Positions 44,301 to 57,556 of a stretch of DNA of 64,000 nt are shown here, piece after piece. The translations under genes and the position numbers were made by a program. The notes under the pieces were generated by a model. The model was not told where the DNA came from. It ran no database searches and saw nothing but the letters and a program-made list of their open reading frames with translations. Numbering within the stretch: the stretch's first letter is position 1; every line of letters starts with the position of its first letter. This DNA is from Spisula solida (Eukaryota > Mollusca > Bivalvia > Venerida > Mactridae), in assembly GCA_947247005.1 (NCBI GenBank), contig OX365946.1, positions 48,758,734-48,822,733 on the forward strand, read 5' to 3'.

Positions 44301-46229
44301 ACGATCATTACAGTAATGACATAGCTTTGTCGGATTTACAACGAAATTATCGCTACCTGTCAAAGCTTACAAAGGGATTTGACAGTCGCCTCCTTAAAGC
44401 TTTCAAGGTAATAAATAGTCTAGGGATTAAAATATAAATATATTTCTCCATGAATACGCAATTATAAAATGTTAAATCTGTATAGATCGATGGCAAAGTA
44501 TAAGTTGTATGTGGACTCATTCCAAAATCAATGAACAAAGTATTCATATACTCCATCGTTCGAGAATATATGTTTTGAGTCGATGAACGTGGTTTCATCA
44601 CAAGCATGTTTGAACTTGATTTGGTGAGCGTTCTACCAACTCTGCCCAACTACACTGACAGACCTGGTTGTAAATTTGGTTGTGTTTCTATGAACAGCTA
44701 ACTCAGTTCCTTTATCTCAGGTGATGTTTTTTGTGTGTAGAATTGAAAAGCTCAGATATGTATTCTGGTACTGTCTTGTGTACAACTCTATAGCCATAAT
44801 AATTAAAATTGGTCGCCTGTTTTCGCAAAGGACGTATCTTCATTTTGGCGCCAATTTTTTTTATTTGCTAATAAGAAAATACAGTGATTTATATGTCGTT
44901 TGCGAAGACTCTTGTACCTGTAGCCAATCAAATAAAAGTATGACGTCATGTTATAATACGTCGTATATTTCATTGGTCCTTTTTTTTAGAATTCGAAAAC
45001 GTCGTATAAATGAAGTCGCAGTGTTTCAAACGTATTGTTTGATGGAATCAATATTCTTTGCTAATTTTGCATGACGGGGTAATATTACAAGTCATTATTT
45101 ATACAGTTTGTGAGACATATAATGGAATAAAACATGTTTCAAACATGTCGGACAATAGCTATACATAGCTAATGTTTCCTTGTTGTACATGTATCCGACT
45201 TAAAATAAACATTGTATTGTATTGTTTCAAAATTATACGTCGTTTGCGAATGGATAAAATAACTATAATACGACGTTTGTACATACACAGTTTATTTCAT
45301 GACAACCAACGACTATTTTTAAATGGTTATTCATAGTCGAATTGATGTTATTGGCTCAATTATGCAATAAGTCAAAAATTGAAATCAAGTATAGCTGCTT
45401 GAGGCCAGTTTAAATTAATTCCTTGATTAGTATCCCCCCTCCCTATTAAGTTTAATAATCATTAAATGATCATTTGGTTATATGCGAAATTTTAGAAACC
45501 ATATACCGAATTTTGGATAAAAAATTAAGAAATAAAAAACAAAACAGTTTTTCGTCTTTTTCTCAAAACAGTGAATTTGAGATACGACCTTTGCGAAGAC
45601 AGGCGACGCAATGAATATGACTTTAAACATATTAATCATTGCTCTAACTGGAGAATATTGTGTAGTTCAGGGCTGTGTTGGTCATATAAAACATTGATCA
45701 TGATTTATGACTTTCTGCTATCTGTCGATTTGATACGCAACCAATTACAAAAGTCTGTCTGAGAATTGATATGGCCTTTTGTTGCATGTGTTTGTGGATG
45801 CATTTAAGGTTCCTTAGTTGTACTTGTGCAATTTTGCATTCCTTTCGTATGTGTCTCCCAGATCATGAAAATTGCATCTGTGCGTCGGTTGTGTATACGT
45901 TAAAGTGTATGCTAGTTTACGCTTATACCTGCACTTAGAGACACTGGATTGCGGGCTCAGTGCAAAAGCCTTTTAACCGCGTTGCTGTTACTAAATATAA
46001 AACATCTACTACGTCACCTTAAGTTTACTTTCAATTTATTATTACATTAAACCACATTTGGTAGAAATATTCACTAAGGGTCGCTAACACGAATTCTGTC
46101 ACCTTGCTTCTTGTTAATCTGCGTTCGTTTTGTATGAATTGTGCACTTTAAAATAACAATTTGATCGTCCAGTGCAAGGTTATTCATCTTTTTCAGCTTG
46201 TATTCGTATGTGCATATTCAAATTCACAA
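41371..46229. other. AT-rich noncoding stretch of 4.9 kb
   Basis: No coding region, RNA gene or transposon could be supported. ORFs are short and random in composition. Noted items are an ACCGGAAGTG ETS-like site at 43,876-43,885 and a weak repeat of TGTCTGTCACCAAA[A/G] at 43,369 and 43,655. It may hold intronic or intergenic host DNA. Confidence 0.5.
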
Positions 46230-47969
46230 TGGTTCATTTGCCGGTACGGTTTTAATTGACCTATAGAACAGATATTAACATGTATACCATTACAATACGA
46301 GTTTACTGGGTAAAATATCTCAGACGTAATTCTGAATCATATTATAGTAAAGGCAATCTTTTTTCAAATAAGATAGGGGTATCAAACAAGTATGCAATCA
46401 CCGTAATGTTTGCCATTGCAATTTGATATGCCTTTCTATTTACAAAATGCATATTTCCTGTTTACACACCTTCCCGTGGTGTCTATAATAGAACATGGGT
46501 TGACAGACGGGGTAATGTATGTGTCTTTTGATGGAGATAAGATGAAGTAACTTGGCGTCAGGAAGCAATTAATTATGAAATGTAGTAGCTGTTCACTGAC
46601 ACATGCGCTGTACATGTACTTGATGTTACCCTTAAGTACGCAATCGTCTACAACATGTACGCGTTAAAGGGAGACTATTGTGTACAGAACAATACGATTA
46701 TCGTCATCCAGATGAATGTGCTAATTAGATCATCTACAAATTTGCACACACTTAAATGGCATTGCATTTTTACCTTGCTCAACAAATACATAAAATAATA
46801 TTTCGAACACTAAACTCTTGTTTTTGCTTCATCAATTAAATGTTCTTGTATTCAAACACTAAATGCACACATGGATGATTTATTGTGTTAAGACAACTGT
46901 GATTATGCCACATTGACAAGTGCCAACACTAATTCCGAAGTCACATCACTTTATACAATTAAACACATTCCACGATCGAAATGAATTGGAACTTGTTATT
47001 GAAAGGTACGGGCAAAAGTGTATAATTTCCCAATATACAACACATCTCTATGTGGATGTGTAAAATAAGCTACATCGCATCTCTTGAAAAACATTGCCGT
47101 TTCGGTTCCCGCTTCCCGCTATCGATACATCGTGCACTTGCATTCATTTATTCATAATAGATAAAGCCATCACGGCAAATGATTATAACCATTGCTTCCT
47201 CGATATTAATTGTAGTTAGAAATTGAAACAGGAAAATACCATACGATCTGTCGGAAATGAACGGCATAATCAATCAAGCAAAGCCGTCTATTAGATCGCT
47301 CGATTACAATGATTATAGGAATTAGAAATTGAATGCCAACCTGTTCAGTCAGCAGACATTCGTCACTATAAAACATGCGGCTTTGGAAGAATATGTTTTT
47401 AAAGTTGTATACACCTTGTCAGATAACCTACTCGTAGACTGATTCCTATGATTGCTTGGTTTTGGCGCTGCATGTAACTAACTATAGTTTAGCCTGGTTC
47501 TTTTATATGCACATGTCTGGCTTTTCCATTTACCAAAAACCACAGTTGCGTTTGAGTAGTTTCAAGAAGGTACTGCTTTAGCAAGTACAAACACGACCTA
47601 GCTCCCGTTCGTCCATAGTTTAACTACTGTTAGTTTTATCGGTCTCTAGCTGAGCTATGGTTACCATGGTTATAAGCGCAAATACAGTGACATCCAGTAC
47701 ATGTACTGACTTGTTTTTCCACAACTACGGATACTTTCTCACTTGTTGAACAAATTATCAGTGCCAATATTTGCTTATTAAACCAGTGTTCTCCTGCGTC
47801 CACTATGTTAGTTATAAATAGACTATCAGGGTATATCAATGTAAAAAGCACAACGCAATTTAATACAAAGTTGCACCCAACTTTTTTGTGATAGGGTTGC
47901 CAAATGTCATAACAATGCACTAAAGAGATATTGAGATATTTGCATATACATGATACATTCCAAAGGATA

Positions 47970-48345
47970 TGGGCGCAAAAAGATTATATTAAGTCAGACA
48001 GGGAAGGCAGCACTCAACCTAACCAGCCAAGCACAGAAAACATTAAAAACACAAAGCACTGAAAACACGACATCCCGTCCCGAAAGACTGCCGCCTTAGT
48101 CAGTCAAACTAAAACGGAACGAGAGCCAGGTGACGAGAAAATAACAACTGGACGTTACACATCACAAGGACAATCTACAACATATATATAGTGTACATGC
48201 AATTTTGAAAGATACGAAGCAGCCTTGTGCTGGACAACGAAATTGCAGAAAGGCACATACAAAATGAACAAAAAGGCACAATGGAGAAATATTTGTGTAT
48301 TTTTACTAAGTCTGACGTCAACTACGTCATACTGACGTTACTTAC
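47970..48345 (-). mobile_element. Penelope-like 3'-end fragment
   Basis: Shares ATTATATTAAGTCAGACAGG..., AACGGAACGAGAGCCA and ACATATATATAGTGTACATG with 62,365-62,690 and is absent from the matching place in duplication arm 2. It carries only the terminal noncoding region, consistent with a 5'-truncated retrotransposition product. Confidence 0.6.
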
Positions 48346-49536
48346 ATGACACTCACTCCTCCTGAAAAATGCGTCTCTGGGTTACCTCTTAGACACCTGA
48401 ATTCATACATCCATTTCCGCGTCCTTTACAATAGATCAGCCAAATCAAACATAATCTCTGCATGTTTATATATTTTTTAGAGTCGTCAGGACAGTCCAAC
48501 CACTAAAACCAACCTCTCGTCATTATGTCAAATACATATACTGTTTTCGCTCAGAAATCAGTGCTTTAAAGGTACTAGTATAATGTCAGTTTTAAAATTG
48601 AGCGATGCCACTGTAAATTCAGCTGCAGACAACCTAATGTGCATGGAATGTTGCATGCTAATGTTGCCTTCCGTAAAAATCAATTCAAATCGGTTACTAC
48701 TTTGTTTTCCGCTAGCGATGAAATATTCCATTCCAATAGAAGTATTTACCGGATGACACGGATACATTTTTCAACCATTCAAATTTTATCAAAACCCATT
48801 TCCTAGTCCGGAAATAATGTGTACATGTAGTATTTCATGTGAAATACTTGTTTGCATTGTGATGAGTACAATAATAATAAAAATACAAAATGTACATACA
48901 TTGGTTAATACGAAACAAACTCAAATCTCTATTCTACGTTCGACTTTATTAAGTTTTTATCAGGAATCATAGATATTACAAAACGTAGTCGAAGTAGACA
49001 GTTAAGCCCTTGTCCTCAAAGACAACCCATAAACGTTCAAGCAGCACCTTATATATTTATGTCTGTTGGTATCGTACGGTTTTCGCTGAAGAGACAGCAA
49101 GTACATTTGTAACAGAGAGACTATTATGTGACCCGAGAAATTCTAGTCGAACAGATTCAGATGTATAAGAAACGAGGAACTACCGGTAATTGTAAGGACG
49201 GAATTGGGGTATTAAGAACAGTCTGTGAATTAAATAAAATCGTAGTGTTAACTTTATCCAGACGTGTCACGTTCACGCCAGTCCAGCACCGTTGTGTCGA
49301 TATTCTGAGAACTTGTGAACTAGTCTGGTGTGACTGGTCCTCATATATGAAGTCGTTTACCGGGAATGTTTACCGACGTTAGGTCGTTGTAATTGATTGT
49401 CTTTCAGTCTATACTACGGAAATTTAAAATCTAAAAGTGCATTCGATTTTGTGCCAAGAGATTTGCTTTATTAAGATGTGTTATGAATGCATAGCATGTT
49501 CCTGAAAAACTATATTCTCATGTGCGTGCGTTCAAG

Positions 49537-49647
49537 TGTGAATTAATTGACATGGAAATTCATCGCACAGACTGTCTAGACGATTTACTAGCACTGTTAC
49601 AATTTGACAGAATGGTCATGCAAGGAGCTATGTTCGGTGTGAAAAAG
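49537..49647 (+). CDS. Candidate exon, duplication arm 1 (37 codons)
   Basis: An acceptor-like GTGCGTTCAAG and donor-like AAAAAG|GTACAG bracket 111 bases open in one phase. The peptide includes ELIDM, TDCLDD and MVMQGAMFGVKK. The paralogous segment at 58,553-58,669 is also open, bracketed by similar sites, and two codons longer. Retention of the frame across an indel in two diverged copies is the evidence. The family is not recognised and no neighbouring exons are found. After the donor, the frame closes quickly in this copy. Confidence 0.35.
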
Positions 49648-49765
49648 GTACAGCAACGGAACAGAAATTGGAACTGTCGATTCAACACCTAAATACATAC
49701 ATGTATAATATATTATGTATAGACACGCCGATTTTTGTTTCAAATAAAAGCTCCGCGAGTCGCAA

Positions 49766-51233
49766 GTGTCGCCTGACGAAAGGCAAATTTGTCATGGAAA
49801 ACTATCCAGTATTGGGCTACATATCAGACTCACAAGAGCTCTCTAGTCATCTGAACTAAAAACGACAAAGCGATGCTCTGGACAAAAAAATGTCCTGATA
49901 AAATCAATCTGAAGGGAATCATTCAAACACTACACAAGCTAGAGTTATGATTCTTGCGCACTGAACTTCATGTCACAGCAAAGAAACATGCATTCCTATT
50001 TTTGAGTCATTAATAGTTATGGTGACAAAGTTATGCCACGGACAAGAAATGCTTATAAAATCAATCAAAGGGAAAAAATTGAAAAATGGCACAAGGTAGA
50101 GTTACGGTTCTTGTGTACTGCACTTGGACTTTTGGTAAGAAACATGCATACCAAGTTTCAAGTCATTCAACCTCATAGTGACAAAGTTATCATCCGGACA
50201 AGAAATGCTCAAATTAGATCAATCTAAGGGAAATAATTAAAAAACGATGCAAGGCAAAGTTATGGTTCTTGGGCACTGCATTTCTGCTTATTGCAAGAAA
50301 CATACATACAAAATCTTGAGTCATTTGAACTTAAGGTGACCAAGTTATGCTTCGGACAAGAAATGCTCTAATAAAATCAATCAAAGGGAAATAATTCAAA
50401 AACTATGACAGGTAGAGTTATGGTTCTTGCGCACTGCACTCCGGCTTATTGCAAGAAACATGCCTATCAATTCTTGAGTCATTTGAACGTAAGGTGACAA
50501 AGTTATGCTCCGGACAAGAAATGCTCTAATAAAATCAATCAAAGGGAAATAATTCAAAAACTATGACAGGTAGAGTTATGGTTCTTGCGCACTGCACTTC
50601 GGCTTATTGCAAGAAACATGCATACCAAATCTAGAGTCATTTGAACGTAAGGTGACAAAGTTATGCTCCGGACAAGAAATGCTCTAATAAAATCAATCAA
50701 AGGGAAATAATTCAAAAACTATGACAGGTAGAGTTATGGTTCTTGCGCACTGCACTTCGGCTTATTGCAAGAAACATGCCTATCAATTCTTGAGTCATTT
50801 GAACGTAAGGTGACAAAGTTATGCTCCGGACAAGAAATGCTCTAATAAAATCAATCAAAGGGAAATAATTCAAAAACTATGACAGGTAGAGTTATGGTTC
50901 TTGCGCACTGCACTTCGGCTTATTGCAAGAAACATGCATACCAAATCTAGAGTCATTTGAACGTAAGGTGACAAAGTTATGCTCCGGACAAGAAATGCTC
51001 TAATAAAATCAATCAAAGGGAAATAATTCATAAACTATGACAGGTAGAGTTATGGTTCTTGCGCACTGCACTCCGGCTTATTGCAAGAAACATGCATACC
51101 AATTCTTGAGTCATTTGAACTTAAGGTGACAAAGTTATGCTCCGGACAAGCAATTTGTGACGCCGCCGCCGCCGCCGCCACCGCCGCCGCCGCCGCCAAA
51201 GTAACACCTATATGTCGCCTTTTCAGGCGACAC
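49766..51233. mobile_element. 1,468-bp HINE-like element with 158-bp tandem array
   Basis: Ends are GTGTCGCCTGA (49,766-49,776) and TCAGGCGACAC (51,223-51,233). The right end folds as TGTCGCCT-TTTC-AGGCGACA. Inside, AGTTATGCTCCGG-anchored monomers start at 49,869, 50,029, 50,185, 50,343, 50,501, 50,659, 50,817, 50,975 and 51,133, a near-perfect 158-bp period. A GCC microsatellite follows (51,161-51,197). The second duplication arm lacks exactly this block, so it is an empty site. Insertion lies between two A's (TT on the other strand), as described for Helentrons. The layout matches bivalve pearl and HINE elements. It encodes no protein; ORFs over the GCC run are artefacts. Confidence 0.85.
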
Positions 51234-53930
51234 AAAAACGGTCAATATAGCAAGCAATCGAATTATAAATGAATACAGACAGAATGATGTCACTACTGGT
51301 ACTTGCAATACATCATACTGCAAATACAAAAGAGGCTAATTATGTGTTCCTCGTCACACAACATATTTATTAATTAGTTATTGATATGATTGCGTATGCA
51401 CTTTATTATAATTCTACTAGTATAAATTATCATACCAGCATTGTTACCTTTAAGCGGCTAGTTACTAATTTACTGCTGCACTATTGAAGCAGAACATTTT
51501 GCCTACGTTAGCTCATTGTGATGTGGGAGATTGTAAAGATTATTTCTCTCGACCAAGCTATCGCGTAGAATCTTAAAAACAAATTCTGCTAATGTTCTTA
51601 TGAAGCGTACGCAGGTTATTTTCGGAACAGTCAAGCTTTTTACGGAGCATGATTTGACAAAGAGTGTAATGTATGCGTCTGGTGATGATGATAAGATAGA
51701 ACGGACAGTGATGACAGGAAGTAATTAATTATGTAATGGAGACTAGGCGGACTGTACCTCGTGCAATATTGTAAGAAACTGTTTATATTTATAGAATCAA
51801 TGCAGGCATCGGATCTTAGACAGACACTGGCTATAAAAACTATGTGATCACAATAGCATATTTGTTATCCAATCAAAATGTTAGAAGACGTGGAGATGCA
51901 ATTACCGAAACTAACAAAAACACAAAACACGGCCTTTGCTCAAAAGTAAATAAGGTACATCAAATAGAAATTCAGATGACATTATAATGCGTTTTGTCTT
52001 ACTACATATTTTCAAATAATATTTTAAATGAGTAAAGCTGTGAGGAAGATCACATGTCTTTTTGAGTGCCCACCGGCAGTCTATTGGAAGAACGAACACT
52101 AAAAACCTGTCATTCACAAATAGCTAGTTGGTAGGTACATTTACGTGTGAATGCACTCGTATACCAACATGGTCTCTCCTATAATTACGATATTTTAAGC
52201 GTAATTATCCAAGAATACAGCATTGTTTACATAATATGTTGGAGCGATTGAGCGCATGTCACGTGATCAGTAAGGTAAAGGTAGGAAACTAAACTTGGAC
52301 AACGTTGAAATTTAAGCTTTTAGTAACTGAGGAGGTAACATAAACTTATTGCAGAACAGAACAAAAAAAAAACATAACGAAGCAATGTTTAAGGTATGAA
52401 ATGTTCGATCGATAGAGCTTAGTTAACAATGTCAGTTAAGACGACGTCGCTAATGTTGTGTATAATACTGCCGAGTGTTATTTAAGTACAAATGTTCTTT
52501 TGTTACTTTCCATAAGCATAAGTATCGTCATGCTCTTAAATTATTTAGTAACTTCGTTGTCATGATAACTAATACTAAGATACACATAAACCCTGCAATA
52601 TATTCATATTGTGTTTCCAATATATTGCTATTTAATGGTATTCCATTGTAATTCTCCGCGCCACTTGTTGTTAACAACCACGTTAAATGTGTTCACATCA
52701 TACTCTAGATCTGGTTTGATATTTGTAATGAACTTAGATGTGACATTTATGGCAGGCAGTTAAATTCCTATCGACTTACTGCATCTATTGTGTGATGTGG
52801 AAAGTGCATCATTTAGTGTTATCATTTGTAGTAAACTAGTTTTGTCACGTAATACACATATTGACATCGTTTAAGTGCAGGTAATCGCGTGGGCATTAAT
52901 TGTAGACTTTCAACAACACAAGCTTCGAAGAGACCAAAAGGCCACCCTAAGTCAGGGGCCTAGACTGTGATTTCACACTCAGCCATGGTGAACTTACATT
53001 GAAGGTTATTATGTAACAAACAAACAAAATTTTTTTATTGATTAAATGCACCGGAAGCATGAGATGAGATAGGAATGTTGAGGAACGTTCTAACTTGAGG
53101 TATACTCGTACATGAAGTGAACTAAGCTCTTTCTCCTAAAATCACATACCAGCAAGTTACAACTTGCTCTGTACAAGCTTCACACCTGCATGATACATTG
53201 TATTTGAAACCATGTGTCTATGGTCATGTTCGACATTGGCTATAGCTTTGGCCATTATATAGGTTACACTCAGATAATTTGAAACCATGTGCCTATGAAC
53301 AAGACCTTGTCACGTAATTTTTCGCGTTATAATGTGTACTAGTATACCGGTATATAACACGACCTGTAATTCCACGAAGCCTTAAGTGTACTATTTCTTT
53401 AATTTTAGCTCGCTGTGTTGGTTCAAGGTCTTAATTTATCGACAATTTTAACGAAATGCTAAGTTCAACATGCCTATTGATTTAAAGATCCAGATCGATT
53501 AAAAATTAAATAACCATTAGTGTAAATGCTCACTAATTATCAAAGTTTTCAAATGAATACTCGACCGTTGAGATATTGGCACTATTATACTCTGAGGATG
53601 TTCAGCAAAGCAACTATCGTCATCTCAGAAAAGGAAACAAACATATTTAAATTATTGAAATATATTCTTGTATTTTTGCATAAATCTTGATCTTTGAAAT
53701 GAAAAGAAGTTCGATCGAGTGATATACATCATATAATTGCAAGGAGAGGAAGAGGCAGTTGATAGACTGTCCAACCTAAATAGAACCTCGTTTGTATGTT
53801 TTAATCGGGCGTGTGTAACGTTTCAACAACGTTACATTCATAAATGGTGTTTAGTTGACAATGGTTAATAAAATCACTTACCAGCCAGAGCTCACACGCT
53901 CCTACACAAACCACTACCAGATATTTGTAG

Positions 53931-54400
53931 GTTTTTTGTAACTTTCATGCATTGCTGTGAGAACATATGCCTCCCTTTCTACCAGTAATTTAGTTACGAA
54001 TATTTCAGCAGATATTTCCATAGTTTGATGCTTTCGTTCATAGATAGCGATCTGTCTGTACACTGTCTTTGTTCTGCTGGTTTTGTTGAGTGCTGCATCC
54101 CTGTCTGATTTGGTATTTTCAGTTTTTGCCAATTTAACATCACGGTACAATATAACATGTACGTCTTTTAAATTGACAGTGGATGATTTAGATCCTTATC
54201 AACTACAAGCATCATAGCTTATGACATAAATTATTGAGTGATAGAAAGTTCGCTATGGTGAAGAAAGCTTGAAGCATATTCAGACATGCGTCTGTCAAAC
54301 CGACTGTATATGAACGTCGACTCACAAGTCGACTGTTACAATCGAAACAAGTGACAGCAATAGTACGTTGACTTTTGACCCTCTCGTGTACCAAACACAA
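53931..54400. other. Noncoding stretch between duplication arms
   Basis: No gene is recognised. GAGTGCTGCATCCCTGTCTGAT at about 54,090 resembles the Penelope-like terminus found at 62,047 and 62,365 and may be a tiny remnant. Confidence 0.4.
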
Positions 54401-54480
54401 TTACACAATGGTGCATACGAGGATTGAACCTGGAACATCTCGATCCAAAAGCACGCACCCTACCTGTTGGCCCAAAATGC
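54401..54480 (-). mobile_element. tRNA-like SINE head or tRNA pseudogene, minus strand
   Basis: The minus strand reads GCATTTTGGGCCAACAGGTA (A-box-like, complement of 54,460-54,480) and then a B-box GGTTCAATCC (complement of 54,421-54,430) at tRNA-like spacing. It differs from the SINE family at 5315 and 21,300. A stable acceptor stem and CCA-proximal pairing are not evident, so an intact tRNA is not claimed. Confidence 0.5.
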
Positions 54481-55268
54481 TATAAGGTAAAAGGCTACGT
54501 CTAACACTTGGAATAATTGCGATTCGATACAATCTTAATTATTTGCTAAAAACATAACATGAGGAATGTCGCAGTGTTGTCTGCCTAAAAACCTTAATAA
54601 AATGCGGAGCGAACTGCCCTTGCGTGTGTATAATATATTGGACGATAAAGGTCAAGACTTTAAGTAAGTACTTTTAACGAAAGGCCATCTTCGTTCATTC
54701 AATTAATGATTCCATTATCTCAGAAATATTTTCACTAATTATGAATATTTCTATAGCCTGGGTAATATTAGGAATTAAAATAAGATAATATTACCTGTCA
54801 AGTTTGCAATTAATCTAATACTGCTCTTGATTAAAATGATTGCTAATTGGATGTTCGGTCACAGAAGTGTAAGCCGATATAATGTAAACAGAGAATATGT
54901 TACCGAGATGAAATGTTAGTGATTTTAGTAAATTTTCGAAATTCGCCATTATTGTTTCATCGCAAAATTAACGGCTTGTAAAAACAGTATTGAATATTCG
55001 TGCCAATGTCCACAAGATAGTAATTATTGTTATATTGAACGTATCAGGAGACTTAAGTAACAGATAAATAATGAAATGGTAGCAGCACTATAATAATTAT
55101 TGTCGATAGGTACAAAGGTAAAATCAGTTTATGGAAGTATACTACGTTGCCCGTCGGTCCGCTAGGTGGCACAGTTTTGACTTGCGAGACAATGCAAGCA
55201 GCGGTGGAAGCTTTCCAATGAAGTTAAAGTCAAAATGAATCACGCAGCATATTAACTCGACCAAAGTC
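54481..55268. other. AT-rich noncoding stretch
   Basis: Nothing beyond AT-rich sequence is recognised. Confidence 0.4.
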
Positions 55269-55688
55269 AGTGTAGCAATACCACGTGACTTTTGGCTACA
55301 GTTACAAGAAGAAATTTGTAAACATTGGAAAATAAAATAGTCATAAGTATTTTATTTCTTCATCGATTTCTATGAAATATACGCCACGCTAAGGGGGACA
55401 TTATGTGCTTTCCATAAAAGATAAAATATTTTTCAGCAGCTTTACCGATTCTTCAATTACCCTGTGAAACCTACACGTTCCACGGTTTCACAGGGTTATG
55501 TACAAAACGACACATCCGCTGAAAAAGACTTTATTTTTCATTGAAAGCAAATAATGTTCCCCTTAGCGTGGCGTATATTTCATAGAAATTGATGAAGAAA
55601 TAAACTACTTATGGCTACATTTGCTTTCCAATGTTTACACATTTCTTCTTGGAACTGTTGTATAAAAACCACGTGGTATTGCTACACT
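55269..55688. repeat. 420-bp near-perfect inverted repeat (foldback element)
   Basis: Ends AGTGTAGCAATACCACGTG and CACGTGGTATTGCTACACT are exact mirrors. The arms stay paired inward through TTTATTTCTTCATC, TTTCTATGAAATATACGCCA and CACGCTAAGGGG to an inner hairpin ACCCTGTGAAACC / GGTTTCACAGGGT at 55,460-55,497. A transcript would form a hairpin with arms of about 200 bp. No protein is encoded. It is probably a palindromic MITE; no clear target duplication is seen. Confidence 0.8.
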
Positions 55689-56309
55689 GAATGTAGAGAT
55701 TGCCTTCTCTAAAGCAAAACGTCATAATTTACGAATCAATTTGTCACGAATTATGGATATTGAAGTTATTTCTGTATTAGCTCTTGTGGTGATTGAAGTA
55801 AATTCCACATATTTAATATTTCGGCCGACGGCCTTCTTCAGACAGACTTTCTACAGAAACACTAATCTGGACTCGTAAGGTGTGCTTACTGTGAACGTGT
55901 TGACTTGTTAAACGTTAATTCAAGTGTGCGCTTAAGTAAAACCCGGGCGAGTTTGTAACATCTTCTTTGCCTTCTTGTTACTCTCGTTTTGTAAATGCAC
56001 TACAGCAAATTTGTTGTCTAGCGAATGACATCTTCATCTCGTATAAAACGGCTTGTATTATACATGTATGTCTGGTATTGCTTTGAAGTGAGATTCGATC
56101 TGATCCAGTGGCTCTTGCTGCGATTATATTTTTCTGACTGTGTGGCATGCTGTCGTGTTTAGTAGTGCCCAGGTCTGTGGTTATCCTTGTAGCTTGTGCT
56201 TGTAACACGTACGTAGTTTGCTCTTTTCCTGTGTTTTTGTTGTGCCGTTCGTAATCTGCTGATTATGTTTGAGTGCTATAGCCCAGGTCCGTATTATCAT
56301 TAATTTTGC
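55689..56309. other. Noncoding stretch with a TTCGGCC...CTTCTTCAG motif
   Basis: ATTTCGGCCGACGGCCTTCT at about 55,820-55,839, leading into TCAGACAGAC, is a short palindrome followed by CTTCTTCAG. A similar layout (CGACTTTATTAAG followed by TCATCAGGAAT) appears near 48,941 and 57,939. Such motifs often mark retrotransposon ends in invertebrates. No gene is seen. Confidence 0.35.
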
Positions 56310-57471
56310 AGACTATGTACATCTTCAAATGCACAGATTTAAAATTGTTGGTGTGGTTTTAATTTACCTATGGAACATATTTGACACAGTAGACCACTAC
56401 ATTCTGGGTTAAAACATCTGAGACGTAATTCATACATGTACAATGAAAGCACTCTTTGTTTCGACGGCTGTTAGAGTTGTATACGCCTTGTCATTTCACA
56501 TTGACTGATTCCTATGAGTGCGGGTGTTTGGCGATGCATGTAACTATAGTTTAGTCTGGTTCCATTATATGCGCCTGTCTGGTTTTTCCAGTCACCAAAA
56601 ACCACATGATTTTTATTTAGCGTTTAAGTAGTTTCAAGATACCACATACTTAAGCGGTAACAAAATTGACCTAGCGCTCGTTCGTCCATAGTTTAACTAA
56701 TGTTAGTTTTGGCGGTCTCTAGCTGAGCTATGGTTACCATGGTTACTAGGGCCAATACAGTGACATCCAGTACATTTACTGACTTGTTCTTGCACAACTA
56801 AGGATACAATCTCACTTGTTGAAAACAAAATCAGCGCCAATATCACCTATTCCAACCTAGATTTGCAATTGACAATCCAGTGTTCTCCCGCTTAGACAAT
56901 GTAAGTAATAAATACAATGCAAGTGTGTATAAAAATCCTAACGTAGTATCACTGCATGATGCTATTAAATCGCACACACTGAAAAAAGTACAACGCAATT
57001 TAATACAAAGATGCACATTCTTTTGTAATATGATTGCCAAATTTCATAACAATGCTCTAAAGAGTTATTGAGATATTTGCACATCCGAGGGACGTTCAAC
57101 AATAAACAGGAATGGGACTCTCATGGGTACAGTTTTTAATTATATACAAATATTATTAAATAATCATGAATCGGAATTCAATTGCGAACAGTCGATATCC
57201 GAATTATCATGTAATACTAAAATGCCTATTCACAATAGTCGATTTCGGAACCATAGTAACACGCACCGGCGCAGCCCATAAATAACCATTGATGTCGACT
57301 ACGTTATGAGACTTCTCTTTAATACTATCCAATCGTTCGTTTTAAAACATCATCAAAACATTACATGTCACATGTTGGCAGTTGTCAGCAAAAATGACGA
57401 CATTTAAACGTCATGTGCTGACATAATCAGAACTTGAACTGCAGGAGTTTCAACGTACATGTAGTAACGCT

Positions 57472-57556
57472 AAAGTGATTTAATTTTTCCGCATCCGAAC
57501 TCCTGGCCATGTTTTATTCATAGACAAAACACAAGAACAGATTTTTATTTCTTAAG
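57472..57556 (+). repeat. Half of the palindrome-ended family, copy 4
   Basis: One arm only (GTGATTTAATTTTTCCGCAT through AGAACAGATTTTTATTTCTT) of the near-palindrome seen at 30,388 and 38,349. The other arm is absent. Confidence 0.7.

Larger units (their letters stand above)
46230..53930 (+). repeat. Segmental duplication arm 1
   Basis: Diverged but clearly collinear with 56,310-64,000. Anchor pairs are GTCTCTAGCTGAGCTATGG (about 47,642 and 56,727), CTGTAAATTCAGC (48,611 and 57,590), ACTGTCTAGACGAT (about 49,570 and 58,592), GTCAGTTAAGACGACGTCGC (about 52,431 and 59,969) and the 3' segment TGTATGTTTTAATCG (about 53,791 and 63,899). The offset is about 9.0 kb before 49,766 and about 7.5 kb after 51,233, the difference being the element inserted there. 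The arm is mostly noncoding. Confidence 0.85.

Noticed and set aside
44721..45074. 117-codon ORF in the 41-46 kb stretch
   Set aside because: Composition follows the AT-rich background, with hydrophobic runs from T-rich codons; no motif, no splice support.
49128..49382. 84-codon ORF in duplication arm 1
   Set aside because: The paralogous stretch at about 58,085-58,390 contains stops and frame changes, and there is no motif or splice support.
51050..51329. ORFs with poly-alanine or poly-glycine on both strands
   Set aside because: They are produced by the GCC microsatellite at 51,161-51,197 and by the 158-bp array inside the HINE-like element.
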